Source of the DNA: Marinobacter sp. F4216
GTDB taxonomy: Bacteria; Pseudomonadota; Gammaproteobacteria; Pseudomonadales; Oleiphilaceae
Assembly: GCF_019931195.1 (NCBI RefSeq)
Contig: NZ_JAIOUO010000004.1
Span: 1 to 64,000 of the forward strand
Direction of reading: 5' to 3'
Length of the DNA: 64,000 nt
In this document: piece after piece, positions 18,570-28,950 of the stretch
How the letters are laid out: every line of letters starts with the position of its first letter
Numbering within the stretch: the stretch's first letter is position 1
The notes under the pieces: model-generated
Databases searched by the model: none
The model's input: the letters and a program-made list of their open reading frames with translations, nothing else
What the model was told of the DNA's origin: nothing
Made by a program: the position numbers and the translations under genes

Positions 18570-20696
18570 TCAGGCGGAGAAGTCGGTCGGCTGCTCGCCT
18601 TCCTTCACTTCTTTCATGGACAGCTTGACGCGACCGCGGTTGTCCACATCCAGCACCTTAACCAGAACTTCCTGGCCTTCGCTCAGCTCGTCAGTCACGT
18701 TCTCGATGCGACGGTCAGAGATCTGGGAAATGTGCACCAGACCATCCTTGCCAGGCAGGATGTTAACGAAGGCACCGAAGTCCACAATGCGCTCAACGCG
18801 ACCACTGTAGATGGCACCCACTTCGATTTCAGCAGTGATTTCAGTAACCCGCTTGACCGCGGCCTGAGCAGAAGCCTGGTCGTCGGCGTAGATTTTCACA
18901 TTGCCGTCATCGTCCAGATCGATGGAAGCACCGGTCTCTTCACAGATAGCACGGATGGTGGCCCCACCCTTGCCGATCACGTCTCGGATCTTGTCCGGGT
19001 TGATCTTGATTGCGGTTATGCTCGGTGCACGGTCAGACAGTTCCGGACGGGACTCGGCAATCACCTTGTTCATCTCTCCCAGGATGTGCAGACGCGCTTC
19101 GTGAGCCTGCTCCAGAGCGATTTCCATGATCTCGTCGGTGATACCGTTGATCTTGATATCCATCTGCAATGCGGTCACACCATCTTTGGTACCGGCTACT
19201 TTGAAGTCCATGTCGCCCAGGTGATCTTCGTCACCCAGGATATCGGTCAGTACCGCGAACTTGTCGCCTTCCTTGACCAGACCCATGGCGATACCGGCAA
19301 CCGGAGCCTTCAGCGGTACACCCGCGTCCATCAGAGCCAGGCTGGAGCCACACACGGAGGCCATGGAGCTGGAACCGTTGGATTCGGTGATCTCGGATAC
19401 CGCACGGATGGTGTACGGGAACTCGTCGATGGTCGGCATAACCGCCGCAACACCACGCTTGGCCAGACGACCGTGACCGATCTCACGACGGCCCGGGCTG
19501 CCCATACGACCGGCTTCACCAACGGAGTACGGAGGGAAGTTGTAGTGGAACAGGAACGGATCCTTACGCTCGCCTTCCAGCGCATCGATGATCTGCATAT
19601 CACGGGCAGTACCCAGAGTCGCAGTTACGATGGCCTGGGTCTCACCGCGGGTAAACAGGGCAGAACCGTGAGTGCTCGGCAGGACGCCAACTTCGATCTC
19701 GATCGGACGAACGGTCTTGTTGTCACGACCATCGATACGCGGCTTGCCGTCAATAACCTGGTTGCGAACAACCGACTTCTCGATCTTGCCGAAGTACTTC
19801 TTCACTTCCTCTTCGGACGGCTGGCCTTCTTCTTCCCCGGCCAGTTTCTCAACCGCAGCAGTCTTGATCTCGCCCAGACGCGCATAACGCTCCATCTTGT
19901 CACGGATGGTGTAGGCTTCTTCGATCTGGCCAGCAAACTCGCCCTTGATGGCATTCAGCAGTTCGGTATTTTCCTGCTCTGGCTGCCACTCCCAGCGCGG
20001 CTTGCCGATTTCAGCAGAAAACTCTTTGATGGCGGTAATGGCAGTCTGCATTTCCTGGTGACCATACAGAACGGCACCCAGCATCTGATCTTCGGTCAGG
20101 CCCTTGGCTTCGGACTCAACCATCAGAACCGCTTCGTCAGTACCGGCCACAACCATGTCCAGCAGCGAGGTTTCCAGTTCCTCGAAGGTCGGGTTCAGGA
20201 AGTAGCCACGCTCGTTGGTGAAGGCAACACGAGCTGCGCCGATCGGGCCGTCGAACGGAATGCCGGAGATAGCCAGAGCCGCGGAAGCAGCCAGCATGGC
20301 AGCAATGTCCGGATCCTGGGTCTTGTTGGCAGACATCACGGTCAGGACAACCTGAACTTCATTCATGTAGCCATTCGGGAACAGAGGACGGATCGGACGA
20401 TCGATCAGGCGAGATGTCAGGGTTTCCTTTTCAGAAGGACGACCTTCACGCTTGAAAAAACCACCGGGGATTTTGCCCACGGCGTAGGTCTTCTCGGTGT
20501 AGTTAACGGTCAGCGGGAAGAAGCCCTGGCCCGGCTTTGGCTCTTTAGCGCCAACAACGGTGCCCAGTACGGACACATCGTCGATGGAGACCAGAACGGC
20601 GCCGGTTGCCTGACGGGCAATACGACCGGTTTCCAGAGTGACGGTCTTGCCACCCAGTTCAAACGTTTTCTTGGTAGGGGTTAGATTCAGGTTCAC
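18570..20696 (-). CDS. pnp: Polyribonucleotide nucleotidyltransferase (PNPase), 708 aa
   Basis: This phosphorolytic 3'-5' exoribonuclease of the degradosome is organised as RNase PH domain 1, helical linker, RNase PH domain 2, KH domain ([10 protein letters not shown] near 560) and S1 domain ([16 protein letters not shown]). A GTG at 20696 with AGGAG seven bases upstream matches the family's usual N-terminus ([15 protein letters not shown]). An upstream ATG in the same frame would add 20 unrelated residues. It lies downstream of rpsO, as in E. coli, with a terminator and a long leader hairpin between them. Confidence 0.95.
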   Translation of the reverse strand: MNLNLTPTKKTFELGGKTVTLETGRIARQATGAVLVSIDDVSVLGTVVGAKEPKPGQGFFPLTVNYTEKTYAVGKIPGGFFKREGRPSEKETLTSRLIDRPIRPLFPNGYMNEVQVVLTVMSANKTQDPDIAAMLAASAALAISGIPFDGPIGAARVAFTNERGYFLNPTFEELETSLLDMVVAGTDEAVLMVESEAKGLTEDQMLGAVLYGHQEMQTAITAIKEFSAEIGKPRWEWQPEQENTELLNAIKGEFAGQIEEAYTIRDKMERYARLGEIKTAAVEKLAGEEEGQPSEEEVKKYFGKIEKSVVRNQVIDGKPRIDGRDNKTVRPIEIEVGVLPSTHGSALFTRGETQAIVTATLGTARDMQIIDALEGERKDPFLFHYNFPPYSVGEAGRMGSPGRREIGHGRLAKRGVAAVMPTIDEFPYTIRAVSEITESNGSSSMASVCGSSLALMDAGVPLKAPVAGIAMGLVKEGDKFAVLTDILGDEDHLGDMDFKVAGTKDGVTALQMDIKINGITDEIMEIALEQAHEARLHILGEMNKVIAESRPELSDRAPSITAIKINPDKIRDVIGKGGATIRAICEETGASIDLDDDGNVKIYADDQASAQAAVKRVTEITAEIEVGAIYSGRVERIVDFGAFVNILPGKDGLVHISQISDRRIENVTDELSEGQEVLVKVLDVDNRGRVKLSMKEVKEGEQPTDFSA

Positions 20697-20810
20697 AAAT
20701 CGCTCCTGGCAATGTGTTTCCAATTCATTCAACCGATGCCCGCGGGAATCGGTCATGTCGATTGCAGTTCAGTGCCAAGGCATCCAAAAAACACTCTGTC
20801 TGAAAGCTAA

Positions 20811-20869
20811 CAGGCTGTTGCAAAACCCCGGAGATTTCTTTGGCGAACACCCGGGCTTTCAACAACCTG
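20811..20869 (-). promoter_or_regulatory. pnp leader stem-loop, candidate RNase III site
   Basis: In the minus-strand RNA, CAGGTTGTTG-AAAGCCCGG pairs with CCGGGGTTTTG-CAACAGCCTG through about 19-20 pairs with two bulges and a 19-nt loop, 115 nt ahead of the pnp start. In E. coli, pnp is autoregulated by RNase III cutting such a leader stem, after which PNPase removes the short duplex. The same mechanism is inferred here from position and fold. Confidence 0.65.
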
Positions 20870-20953
20870 CTATCAGTTTCGGCTTTCGGTTACGACAGAT
20901 GGGCTCCCTCGATGATTGACACGTTCACTGCGGCTTTCTTGAAGAGAAATACA

Positions 20954-20987
20954 CAACCGGCAGAACCCGTGAGGATTCCGCCGGTTG
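20954..20987 (-). terminator. Partial terminator between rpsO and pnp
   Basis: An 8-bp stem (CAACCGGC / GCCGGTTG) is followed on the minus strand by TGTATTTCTCTT. It lies just after rpsO, where E. coli has its rpsO-pnp terminator. The U tract is interrupted, so readthrough into pnp is expected. Confidence 0.65.
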
Positions 20988-21039
20988 TTCGGGCTCAACG
21001 GCGCAAGCCGTCAATGCCCTGAAGGTCAAAAAGACCCTA

Positions 21040-21309
21040 TTAACGACGCAGACCAAGACGCTTGATCAGCTCCAGATAACGGTCAGCGTTCTTACGCTTC
21101 AGGTAGTCCAGCAGCTTACGACGCTGGTTTACCATGCGAATCAGGCCGCGGCGGGAATGGTGATCCTGCTTGTTGGCCTTGAAGTGATCCTGCAGCTTGT
21201 TGATGTTGGCGCTCAGCAGAGCTACCTGAACTTCAGGAGAGCCGGTATCGCCATCACCTTGCTGATAATCCTTTACGATCTGAGCTTTCTCTTCGGCAGA
21301 AAGAGCCAT
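21040..21309 (-). CDS. rpsO: 30S ribosomal protein S15, 89 aa
   Basis: This primary 16S-binding ribosomal protein has the full length and the motifs [14 protein letters not shown] and [20 protein letters not shown]. It is conserved between truB and pnp. In E. coli it represses its own translation through a leader pseudoknot. I cannot verify such a fold here. Confidence 0.97.
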   Translation of the reverse strand: MALSAEEKAQIVKDYQQGDGDTGSPEVQVALLSANINKLQDHFKANKQDHHSRRGLIRMVNQRRKLLDYLKRKNADRYLELIKRLGLRR

Positions 21310-21386
21310 AATTCACCTCATTGTTTGCGGTGCTTTCGAATACAGCCGAACCGCGCACCTCTACAGCCCGGCTACTTCAGCGGACG

Positions 21387-22316
21387 TTAAAATTTCCCGC
21401 TGTTCTTTACCAGCCGACGGGGCGCTAACTCACACTCCTCGCCGTCCGGCAATGCTTCGGCCACCCCCAGAAAACGGTCGGCACCATACAAGCGCACATA
21501 CCCGCTCAGGGATGAGCCCGGTATTCTAACTGGTTGTCCGTTCAATATCGACACTGATGCCGGTTCCGGCAAGCGAACCTCCGGAAACATGGCCAGCGCT
21601 GAATCTGGCGGCAACAAAAGACCATCCAGACTCTCTCCCTCAGCCCGGAGGTTCTCAAGCTGCTGGATTTCATGAGCATTTTCCAGGGTATAACCAGATG
21701 CCATGGTTCTCCGCAGCGCGGTAACGTGAGCACCACAGCCCAGCGCCTCGCCGATATCCTCGACGAGTGAGCGAATGTACGTACCTTTCGTACAGGTCAC
21801 CGCCAGATCCAGCTCATTGTCGCGAACAGCCAATAGCCTCAATTCATAAATCGTTACGGGTCGCGCGGGCCGTTCGATCTCGATACCCTCCCGGGCATAC
21901 TCGTACAGGGGACGACCTTTGTGCTTGAGCGCGGAATACATCGACGGCACCTGCTCAATAGCGCCCCGAAAACGATCAAGTATCGGCTCAAGGACTTCTG
22001 GCGTCAGACCAGACGGTACCGGCTTTTCCTCAACCACAGCGCCTTCACTGTCGCCCGTTTCCGTACTTACGCCCAGATGGGCGGTGGTGATGTAGGCCTT
22101 GTCACTGTCCAGCATCAACTGCGAAAACTTGGTAGCTTCGCCAAAGCACAGCGGCAACACACCCGTGGCCAGAGGATCGAGAGCGCCTGTGTGCCCTGCC
22201 TTGGCAGCACCCATCAAACGCTTGACCTGTTGGAGAATACCGTTGGAGGTGACGCCCTGCGGCTTGTCGATCACCAGAATTCCGTTGACGTCACGACCTT
22301 TGCGTCTTCGGCTCAA
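21387..22316 (-). CDS. truB: tRNA pseudouridine(55) synthase TruB, 309 aa
   Basis: TruB forms Psi55 in the T-arm of tRNAs. The catalytic Asp lies in [12 protein letters not shown] (about residue 46), and the C-terminal PUA domain is present. The start is a TTG at 22316, which overlaps the rbfA stop (TTGA) and gives an N-terminus ([12 protein letters not shown]) that aligns with E. coli TruB. It is the fourth gene of the rimP-nusA-infB-rbfA-truB run. Confidence 0.95.
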   Translation of the reverse strand: MSRRRKGRDVNGILVIDKPQGVTSNGILQQVKRLMGAAKAGHTGALDPLATGVLPLCFGEATKFSQLMLDSDKAYITTAHLGVSTETGDSEGAVVEEKPVPSGLTPEVLEPILDRFRGAIEQVPSMYSALKHKGRPLYEYAREGIEIERPARPVTIYELRLLAVRDNELDLAVTCTKGTYIRSLVEDIGEALGCGAHVTALRRTMASGYTLENAHEIQQLENLRAEGESLDGLLLPPDSALAMFPEVRLPEPASVSILNGQPVRIPGSSLSGYVRLYGADRFLGVAEALPDGEECELAPRRLVKNSGKF

Positions 22317-22735
22317 TCGCTCGACTCCGGATCTTTCGGGTCACTGTTATCCCGCTTGACCGCAGGTTCGTCGCCGACCGCTTTGCGGATCAGGGAATCG
22401 AGCCGTCGGCTGTAACCTTGCAGGGTATCAAAATGGAAGCGCAGTTGCGGGACAACCCGCAACTTCATGGCGCGGCCAACCTGACCCCGCAGGAACCCGG
22501 CCGCCTTGTTTAAGACGGCGATGGATTCCTTCACTTCCGGGGAGTTCTCTGACAACTCCTCGGCCGACAGCAGCGAGATATAGACATCCGCATAGCCAAG
22601 GTCACGGCTGACCTTTACGGCATTCACGGTGACCATGCCTACCCGCGGATCTTTAACTTCCCGCTGGATCAGCGTGGCCAACTCCCGCTGCATCTGATCG
22701 CCGATGCGATCTACACGACTGAATTCGCGTGCCAT
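22313..22735 (-). CDS. rbfA: 30S ribosome-binding factor A, 140 aa
   Basis: RbfA is a late 30S maturation factor with a KH-like fold. The N-terminus [19 protein letters not shown] is typical, as is [12 protein letters not shown] at 22735 overlaps the infB stop by one base (TGATG). The acidic C-terminal tail is somewhat longer than in E. coli. Confidence 0.95.
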   Translation of the reverse strand: MAREFSRVDRIGDQMQRELATLIQREVKDPRVGMVTVNAVKVSRDLGYADVYISLLSAEELSENSPEVKESIAVLNKAAGFLRGQVGRAMKLRVVPQLRFHFDTLQGYSRRLDSLIRKAVGDEPAVKRDNSDPKDPESSD

Positions 22736-25266
22736 CAAGCCCCCGAAGATTTGAGCTCACGCTCTACCCTGACGCGATCGAAGACCTCGATCTGGTCACC
22801 GACTTTCACATCGTAACCCTTAACGCCAATACCACACTCCATGCCATTACGGACTTCCGGCACGTCATCCTTGAAGCGACGCAGGGATTCCAGCTCACCC
22901 TCAAAGATAACCACGTTGTCCCGCAGTACACGGATCGGCTTGTTCCGGTAGACGGTCCCCTCAGTCACCATACAGCCAGCCACCTGGCCAAACTTCGGCG
23001 AACGGAACACGTCACGAACGTCGGCGATACCAACGATGTCTTCGCGGAATTCCGGCGCCAGCATGCCAGTCAGCGCTGCTTTCACATCATCGATCAGGTT
23101 GTAGATGATGCTGTAATAACGCAAATCCAGGCCTTCCTGCTCTACCAGACGCTTGGCCGCAGTATCCGCCCGCACGTTGAAGCCGAAAATGACCGCACTG
23201 GATGCCATCGCCAGGGACACATCGGTCTCGGCGATACCGCCCACGCCGGAAGACACGATCTTGACCTGCACTTCGTCGTTGCCCAGATCCTGCAAGGCCT
23301 TGCTGATTGCTTCCAGAGAACCACGCACATCGGTCTTGAGCACAACGTTGAGGGTCTTGACCTCGTCCTTGCCCATGTTCTCGAACAGGTTCTCCAGCTT
23401 CGCTGCCTGCTGGCGCTGCAATCGTTGCTCACGCTCACGGGACTGACGGAACTCGGCCAGTTCTTTGGCCTTCTTCTCGTCAACAACCGCCAGGAACTCA
23501 TCGCCGGCGTCCGGGGTACCGTTCAGGCCCAGGATTTCGACCGGAATAGCCGGTCCGGCTTCTTTAACCTGCTTGCCTGCTTCGTCGGTCATCGCCCGGA
23601 CTTTACCGAAGTAAGGACCGGCAACAACCATGTCACCCTGGCGCAAGGTGCCGTTCTGCACCAGCACAGTGGCAACGGAACCACGGCCACGCTCAAGACT
23701 GGATTCAACCACAACGCCCTTGGCCGGGGCGTCCGGAGACGCCTCAAGCTCCAGCATTTCTGACTGAAGGATCAGCGCTTCGAGCAGATCATCAATACCG
23801 GCGCCAGTGTGCGCAGACACCGGAACGAACTGAACATCACCGCCCCAGTCTTCCGGAATGACTTCCATACTCGCCAGTTCGTTCTTCACGCGGTCAGGAT
23901 CGGCTTCTTCCTTGTCCATCTTGTTGATGGCAACAACGATAGGCACACCGGCAGAACGAGCGTGATCCACCGCTTCCTTGGTCTGCGGCATGACGCCGTC
24001 ATCCGCCGCGACAACCAGAACCACGATATCGGTGCACTGAGCACCACGCGCCCGCATGGCGGTGAACGCCGCGTGGCCCGGAGTATCCAGGAAAGAAACC
24101 ATACCGTGATCGGTTTCTACGTGGTAAGCACCGATGTGCTGGGTAATGCCGCCGGATTCGCCGGAAGCGACCTTGGTGCGACGAATGTAGTCAAGCAGCG
24201 AGGTCTTACCATGGTCAACGTGACCCATGACACTGACCACCGGCGCTCGTTTGATCGTCTCCTTGCCTTCAACAGCAAGCTCGCTGAGCACTTCTTCTTC
24301 GTATGCATCTTCGCTGACGAGCTTGGCCTTGTGGCCCAGCTCCTCAGTTACCAGAACCGCAGTTTCCTGGTCCAGTGCTTGGTTGATGGTAGCCATCACA
24401 CCCATTCCCATGAGTGTCTTGATGACATCCGCCGCCTTTACGGCCATGCGCTGGGCAAGGTCACCGACGGTAATTGTTTCTGGAATTTCAACTTCTCTGA
24501 CCATAGGCTTGGTCGGCTTTTCGAAGCCGTGACGCTTATCTTTGGGTTTCTTTTTCGCCCGCAGCGGTTTACGAAGGGTGGAAGATTCTTCGTCCTCTGA
24601 AATGACCAGAGGTTCCTCCACCGGACGGCTGCGCGGCCCACGATGGCCTGCCGACTTCTTCTTCGGCTTGCCTTCGTCCATGTCGTCCCCGCGTTCACGG
24701 CCTTTTTCTTTTTTCTTCTTGCTGTGCTTGCGATCCTTGCCCTCATCCTCGGGCGGCGGCATCGGAATCTCTGAGGGTTCCGGCACCTGCTCCGCTTCTT
24801 CGGTCGGGGCGGGTTCTTGCTCTACTTCAGGCTCTGCCTTGGCTTCAACCGTTGGCTCAGCCTGTGTCTGTTCGGTTTCCTGCACCTGCTCGGCAGCGGC
24901 CTTCGGTGCTTCCTCTACCACCGCCTCTTCAGGCACCTGAGCCTGTGCTTCCGGCGTCTCTGCTTCGGGCTGGAGCTCTGCTCGCTTGATATACGTCCGG
25001 CGCTTGCGCACCTCTACGTTGACCGTCTTGGTCTTGCCCGCCTTCAGAGTAGTCGTTGTTTTACGCTTAAGCGTAATTTTGCGCGGCTCGGCTTCGGCCT
25101 CACCGTGAGTTTTTCTCAAGTAGGCCAGCAACTGCTGCTTCTCGTCACTGGTCACAGAATCGGTTTCAGCGCGAGCCTTGAGACCCGCCTCAACAATCTG
25201 CTTCAGCAGACGATCCACGGGAGCGCCTATATCATCGGCCAGTTGTTTAACCGTTACTTCTGCCAT
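22735..25266 (-). CDS. infB: Translation initiation factor IF-2, 843 aa
   Basis: The layout is an N-terminal IF2N motif (1-50), a long charged linker rich in Glu, Pro, Lys and Ala (about 70-250), and a GTPase core with G1 [10 protein letters not shown]3 DTPGHAAF and G4 NKMD. The EF-Tu-like domains and the C-terminal fMet-tRNA-binding domain follow. It directs initiator tRNA to the 30S subunit. It follows nusA with an 18-nt gap and is coupled to rbfA. Confidence 0.96.
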   Translation of the reverse strand: MAEVTVKQLADDIGAPVDRLLKQIVEAGLKARAETDSVTSDEKQQLLAYLRKTHGEAEAEPRKITLKRKTTTTLKAGKTKTVNVEVRKRRTYIKRAELQPEAETPEAQAQVPEEAVVEEAPKAAAEQVQETEQTQAEPTVEAKAEPEVEQEPAPTEEAEQVPEPSEIPMPPPEDEGKDRKHSKKKKEKGRERGDDMDEGKPKKKSAGHRGPRSRPVEEPLVISEDEESSTLRKPLRAKKKPKDKRHGFEKPTKPMVREVEIPETITVGDLAQRMAVKAADVIKTLMGMGVMATINQALDQETAVLVTEELGHKAKLVSEDAYEEEVLSELAVEGKETIKRAPVVSVMGHVDHGKTSLLDYIRRTKVASGESGGITQHIGAYHVETDHGMVSFLDTPGHAAFTAMRARGAQCTDIVVLVVAADDGVMPQTKEAVDHARSAGVPIVVAINKMDKEEADPDRVKNELASMEVIPEDWGGDVQFVPVSAHTGAGIDDLLEALILQSEMLELEASPDAPAKGVVVESSLERGRGSVATVLVQNGTLRQGDMVVAGPYFGKVRAMTDEAGKQVKEAGPAIPVEILGLNGTPDAGDEFLAVVDEKKAKELAEFRQSREREQRLQRQQAAKLENLFENMGKDEVKTLNVVLKTDVRGSLEAISKALQDLGNDEVQVKIVSSGVGGIAETDVSLAMASSAVIFGFNVRADTAAKRLVEQEGLDLRYYSIIYNLIDDVKAALTGMLAPEFREDIVGIADVRDVFRSPKFGQVAGCMVTEGTVYRNKPIRVLRDNVVIFEGELESLRRFKDDVPEVRNGMECGIGVKGYDVKVGDQIEVFDRVRVERELKSSGA

Positions 25267-25284
25267 ACTGGTCCTCCTCCCGAA

Positions 25285-26778
25285 TTAAGCCTGGTCTTCA
25301 AACCAGGGGGCACGTGCGGTCATGATCAACTGCCCGGCACGCTCTTCATCCATACCTTCGATCTCAAGCAGGTCGTCAACAGACTGCTCTGCCAGATCCT
25401 CCATGGTGCGCACACCCTTGCCCGCCAGCTTGAACGCCAGGGCACGGTCCATGCCATCCATTTCCAACAAATCTTCGGCCGGCTCTGCGCCTTCAAGCGC
25501 TTCTTCGCTCGCCAGTGCCTGGTTCAGCAGCACATCCTTGGCGCGACGACGGAGTTCCGTGACGGTCTCCTCATCGAAGCCCTCGATGGCCAGCATTTCC
25601 TCCATGGGCACATAGGCCACCTCTTCAATGGAGGTGAAGCCTTCTTCGATCAGCACACCGGCGAACTCATCATCCACATCCAGATTGGAAGTGAAGTGCT
25701 CAACCAGACGGCTGTATTCCTGCTCCTGACGTTCGCCCGCTTCTTCTTCGGTCATCACGTTCAGGGTCCAACCGGTCAGATCAGTGGCCAGACGCACGTT
25801 CTGGCCGTTTCGACCGATGGCCTGTGCAAGATTGTCTTCCGCCACAGCGACGTCCATGGTGTTGCGATCCTCATCCATCACGATGGACGCGACCTCTGCG
25901 GGCGCCATGGCGTTGATCACCAGTTGTGCCGGATTGTCATCCCACAGAACGATGTCCACACGCTCGCCACCCAGCTCGTTAGATACGGCTTGGACGCGGG
26001 AACCGCGCATACCGACGCAGGCACCAACAGGATCTATGCGACGGTCGTTCGTCTTTACGGCAATTTTCGCACGGGAACCCGGATCACGGGCCGCGCCACG
26101 AATCTCAATCAACTCTTCCGCAATTTCAGGCACTTCGATGCGGAACAACTCGATCAGCATCTGTGGAGCCGTGCGGCTCAGGATCAACTGAGGGCCACGG
26201 TGATCCGTGCGAATTTCCAGCAGCAACGCACGCACACGGTCACCCATGCGGAACGTTTCCCGCGGAATCAGGTGTTCACGGGGCAGCAACGCTTCGGCAT
26301 TGGAACCCAGATCGACAATGACATTGTCCCGCGTCACTTTCTTTACGGTGCCGGAAACCAGCTCGCCAATACGGTCACGGTAGCTGTCGACAATCTTGGT
26401 GCGCTCAGCTTCACGGACCTTCTGGAAAATAATCTGCTTGGCCGCCTGGGCGCCGATCCGGCCAAAGGCGACAGACTCGATTTTCTCCTCGTGGATATCA
26501 CCCGGCTGCAGTGCCGTGTCAATTTCTTCGGCCTCCTGCAGCGTGAGCTCGGTGCCCAGTGCAGGAACCGCGTCATTGTCCACCACCAGCCAGCGGCGGA
26601 AGGTTTCGTATTCACCGGTGCGACGATCAATGGCAACCCGAATATCCGCTTCCTCGTCCTCGTACCGCTTTTTAGCAGCAGTGGCGAGCGCGAGCTCGAT
26701 CGCTTCAAAAATCACATCCTTCTCGACACCTTTTTCGTTCGAGACGGATTCAACAACCAGCAAGATCTCTTTACTCAT
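25285..26778 (-). CDS. nusA: Transcription termination/antitermination factor NusA, 497 aa
   Basis: The order is N-terminal RNA-polymerase-binding domain, S1, KH1, KH2 and two C-terminal acidic repeats (about 360-490), the gammaproteobacterial form. The motif [15 protein letters not shown] marks KH1. NusA modulates pausing and termination and may act on the terminator-like hairpins in its own operon leader. Confidence 0.96.
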   Translation of the reverse strand: MSKEILLVVESVSNEKGVEKDVIFEAIELALATAAKKRYEDEEADIRVAIDRRTGEYETFRRWLVVDNDAVPALGTELTLQEAEEIDTALQPGDIHEEKIESVAFGRIGAQAAKQIIFQKVREAERTKIVDSYRDRIGELVSGTVKKVTRDNVIVDLGSNAEALLPREHLIPRETFRMGDRVRALLLEIRTDHRGPQLILSRTAPQMLIELFRIEVPEIAEELIEIRGAARDPGSRAKIAVKTNDRRIDPVGACVGMRGSRVQAVSNELGGERVDIVLWDDNPAQLVINAMAPAEVASIVMDEDRNTMDVAVAEDNLAQAIGRNGQNVRLATDLTGWTLNVMTEEEAGERQEQEYSRLVEHFTSNLDVDDEFAGVLIEEGFTSIEEVAYVPMEEMLAIEGFDEETVTELRRRAKDVLLNQALASEEALEGAEPAEDLLEMDGMDRALAFKLAGKGVRTMEDLAEQSVDDLLEIEGMDEERAGQLIMTARAPWFEDQA

Positions 26779-26835
26779 TGGATTGCCCTGCCCTCTAGAT
26801 AAACCGTACGTCTAACAAATTCTTTTCGTTGGAAT

Positions 26836-27297
26836 TCACTCAAATACCGGAACGATATTCGCACGTTCGATGCTTTCGAACGGCAACAGGTATTCGTGGT
26901 CATCCACCACGATCACCACGTCCTCGCCTTCGACCCCCTTGATGAGCCCCAGGAATTTCCGGCGACCCTCAAAAGCCATGCGCAACCGGAGCTCCACCTT
27001 ATGCCCTACATAGGCCTGATATTGCTCAAGGCGGAATAGTGGCCGGTCCATTCCCGGAGAAGACACCTCAAGGGTGTACTCGGTCTGGATGGGATCTTCC
27101 ACATCCATGACACCGCTGATCTGGCGGCTGACTTTTTCGCAATCTTCAACAGAAATGCCGCTCTCGACATTGTCAATAAAGACGCGCAGGGTGGAATGAC
27201 GGCCCTGGGAGCGAAACTCAATACCCCAGTAGTCATACCCCATCCCCTCGACCACAGGTCGCAGGAGTTCTTCGAGTTGTTGCAGCTTGGCTGACAC
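26836..27297 (-). CDS. rimP: Ribosome maturation factor RimP, 153 aa
   Basis: RimP assists 30S assembly. The motifs [12 protein letters not shown] and RVFID are diagnostic and the length is typical. The start codon is GTG with GGAGAAGG upstream. It is the first gene of the nusA-infB operon. Confidence 0.95.
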   Translation of the reverse strand: MSAKLQQLEELLRPVVEGMGYDYWGIEFRSQGRHSTLRVFIDNVESGISVEDCEKVSRQISGVMDVEDPIQTEYTLEVSSPGMDRPLFRLEQYQAYVGHKVELRLRMAFEGRRKFLGLIKGVEGEDVVIVVDDHEYLLPFESIERANIVPVFE

Positions 27298-27339
27298 CTT
27301 GTGCCTTCTCCGTATTCAGTTTCTGTGCCCCACAAACAA

Positions 27340-27366
27340 AAAAAGGGCTGTTAATCAGCCCTTTTT
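27340..27366. terminator. Second leader terminator, bidirectional in form
   Basis: AAAAAGGGCTG pairs with CAGCCCTTTTT around a 5-nt loop. On the minus strand a run of seven T follows. It lies 43 nt before the rimP start codon. Confidence 0.75.
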
Positions 27367-27404
27367 ATGCATCAGGGCCCGATGCGCCAGGCCCCTTAAT
27401 CAAA

Positions 27405-27426
27405 AAGCCCCTTGCTTGGGGCCTTT
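27405..27426 (-). terminator. First leader terminator before rimP
   Basis: The stem GGCCCC / GGGGCTT around AAGCAA, read on the minus strand, is followed by TTTTTG. It could end a short leader RNA of about 130 nt started at the 27540-27568 promoter. Confidence 0.65.
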
Positions 27427-27539
27427 TGTTGCAAGTACTCACAGGAAGCAAACCGATAAACCACTTCCTGCTGACAGACACCTGGCCTGCCAGAAACCCG
27501 AAAGCGTTAAAAACGCCCACCGGTTCCAATATCCGCCGG

Positions 27540-27568
27540 AGTATAGAGACGCCCAACGGACTGGTCAA
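27540..27568 (-). promoter_or_regulatory. Sigma-70 promoter for rimP-nusA-infB
   Basis: On the minus strand, -35 TTGACC (27563-27568) and -10 TATACT (27540-27545) are separated by exactly 17 bp. It lies downstream of the secG-tRNA terminator. Confidence 0.75.
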
Positions 27569-27577
27569 GGACTGACC

Positions 27578-27606
27578 AAAAAAAACGGCCTGGATACTCC
27601 AAGCCG
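27578..27606 (-). terminator. Terminator after secG-tRNA-Leu
   Basis: CGGCTTGGA pairs with TCCAGGCCG (one G-U pair) around a 3-nt loop, followed by eight T on the minus strand, 12 nt past the tRNA 3' end. Confidence 0.88.
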
Positions 27607-27618
27607 CCTTTTACTATA

Positions 27619-27703
27619 TGGTGCCCAGGGCCGGACTCGAACCGGCACGGCTTTCGCCACTACCCCCTCAAGATAGCGTGTCTACCAGTTTCACCACCTG
27701 GGC
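27619..27703 (-). tRNA. tRNA-Leu (anticodon GAG)
   Basis: This 85-nt class II tRNA has a 7-bp acceptor stem GCCCAGG, a D-loop with GGTAGACAC, anticodon GAG in loop CTTGAGG, an extra arm around GTGGCGAAAGCC, and the TPsiC arm with GGTTCGAGTCC. CCA is encoded. It follows secG as in other gammaproteobacteria and is presumably cut from the secG transcript. Confidence 0.95.
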
Positions 27704-27710
27704 AATTCTT

Positions 27711-28094
27711 TTACTCGAGCTCGGGGAGTCCTGACTCCTCGCCCTCAAGATCAACTTCGACGCCGGACTCGTCTTCCGCAGGCTGGGCCGAAGGAGCGGT
27801 TTCGTCAGAAGACTCCTCAACGACCGGAATACCGGCCTCACCAGCTACTTCCGCACGCTGCTTGGCGAACACGGCCAGCGAAAAGCTGGTCACAAAAAAC
27901 ACGATGGCCAGCATGGTGGTCAGACGGGTCAGAAAACTACCACTGCCCTGACTACCAAACACAGTCTGGGAGGCACCGCCACCAAATGCCGCACCGGCAT
28001 CCGCGCCTTTGCCCTGCTGAATCAGCACCAGACCTACCAGCGCGATGGCAATCACTACGTGCACAACGACTACCAGTGTTTCCATCCAGTCCAT
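27711..28094 (-). CDS. secG: Preprotein translocase subunit SecG, 127 aa
   Basis: Two transmembrane helices (about 6-25 and 55-75) flank a Gly-rich loop with LIQQGKGADAGAAFGGGAS, the SecG signature. An acidic C-terminal tail of about 45 residues follows. It is part of the SecYEG channel. I prefer ATG at 28094. An ATG three codons later is also possible, and an upstream one overlaps tpiA. Confidence 0.93.
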   Translation of the reverse strand: MDWMETLVVVVHVVIAIALVGLVLIQQGKGADAGAAFGGGASQTVFGSQGSGSFLTRLTTMLAIVFFVTSFSLAVFAKQRAEVAGEAGIPVVEESSDETAPSAQPAEDESGVEVDLEGEESGLPELE

Positions 28095-28110
28095 AATAAC
28101 TCTCGCGAAC

Positions 28111-28875
28111 TTAGCCTTTGGCACCCGCCGGCATAGCCCGGCAAATGCTTATAAAATCATTTTCAACCAATGACGCCCCACCAATAAGACCGCCATCAAT
28201 ATCCGGCTGGGCGAAAAGCGCGGCAGCATTATCCGCTTTTACACTTCCGCCGTAAAGCACCGACACTGATTCTGCCGGCGCCCCCATATCGGCAAGCACT
28301 TTCCGAATTTCGGCATGCATTGCCTGAGCGTCTTCTGCGGTTGCCGTCTTGCCAGTACCGATCGCCCAAACGGGTTCGTAGGCAACCACAATCTGCGACC
28401 ACTGATCACCGGTCACGGTCGCAAGCCCCTTACGAACCTGACCAGCAACAACATCAACCGCTCGGCCAGCTTCCCGCTGCTCAAGGGTCTCCCCGACACA
28501 AACAACTGCGCGAAGCCCGCCCTTCAAGAGCAAAGACACTTTTTCTGCAACCAACTCGTCGGTCTCACCAAACAGTTGGCGCCGTTCAGAGTGGCCGACC
28601 AATGCAAACTGACACCCCTGATCCACTGCCATTCCGGCGGATATCTCGCCGGTGTACGCGCCAGATGGCCATTGCCCGATATTCTGGACACCAACACTGA
28701 GCTCACCACCGGCTTTATCAGCAACGTCCCGGACATAGATTGCGGGAGGGATGATAACAACCTCCACACCATTATCAAGAGACGCGACCTCTGAGCGGAC
28801 CGAGCCAACCAGAGTAGTTACCAGGTCTTTCGACCCGTTCATCTTCCAATTTCCGGCTACGATCTTCCGACGCAT
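28111..28875 (-). CDS. tpiA: Triosephosphate isomerase, 254 aa
   Basis: This enzyme interconverts dihydroxyacetone phosphate and glyceraldehyde 3-phosphate. Active-site residues are Lys11 (in GNWKMNG), His95 (in VGHSERR) and Glu167 (in AYEPVWAIGTG), and the phosphate loop GGSVK is intact. The start at 28875 gives the usual family N-terminus, MRRKIVAGNWK. Confidence 0.96.
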   Translation of the reverse strand: MRRKIVAGNWKMNGSKDLVTTLVGSVRSEVASLDNGVEVVIIPPAIYVRDVADKAGGELSVGVQNIGQWPSGAYTGEISAGMAVDQGCQFALVGHSERRQLFGETDELVAEKVSLLLKGGLRAVVCVGETLEQREAGRAVDVVAGQVRKGLATVTGDQWSQIVVAYEPVWAIGTGKTATAEDAQAMHAEIRKVLADMGAPAESVSVLYGGSVKADNAAALFAQPDIDGGLIGGASLVENDFISICRAMPAGAKG

Positions 28876-28950
28876 GACAGCTCCCAACCCTGAGGGAGGC
28901 CGAACTATACAGGACTCCCCCTCTCCAGACAACCGACCAAAATCAGAATT

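Larger units (their letters stand above)
27298..27545 (-). promoter_or_regulatory. rimP-nusA-infB leader with two attenuator-like hairpins
   Basis: This stretch of about 240 nt runs from the predicted start of transcription (about 27533) to rimP. It contains two successive terminator-like structures on the minus strand, at 27405-27422 and 27340-27366, each with a T run. No tRNA gene lies here, unlike E. coli where metY precedes rimP. Attenuation of rimP leaders has been proposed in other gammaproteobacteria. The same is inferred here. Confidence 0.6.

Noticed and set aside
18732..20684. 650-codon plus-strand frame opposite pnp
   Set aside because: Shadow of the PNPase frame, with no recognisable protein features.
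24817..26802. 661-codon plus-strand frame opposite infB-nusA
   Set aside because: It spans the boundary of two well-defined genes on the other strand, so it is a composition artefact.
27298..27618. tRNA-fMet (metY) expected before rimP by analogy with E. coli
   Set aside because: No cloverleaf with a CAT anticodon is present, only the promoter and hairpins.
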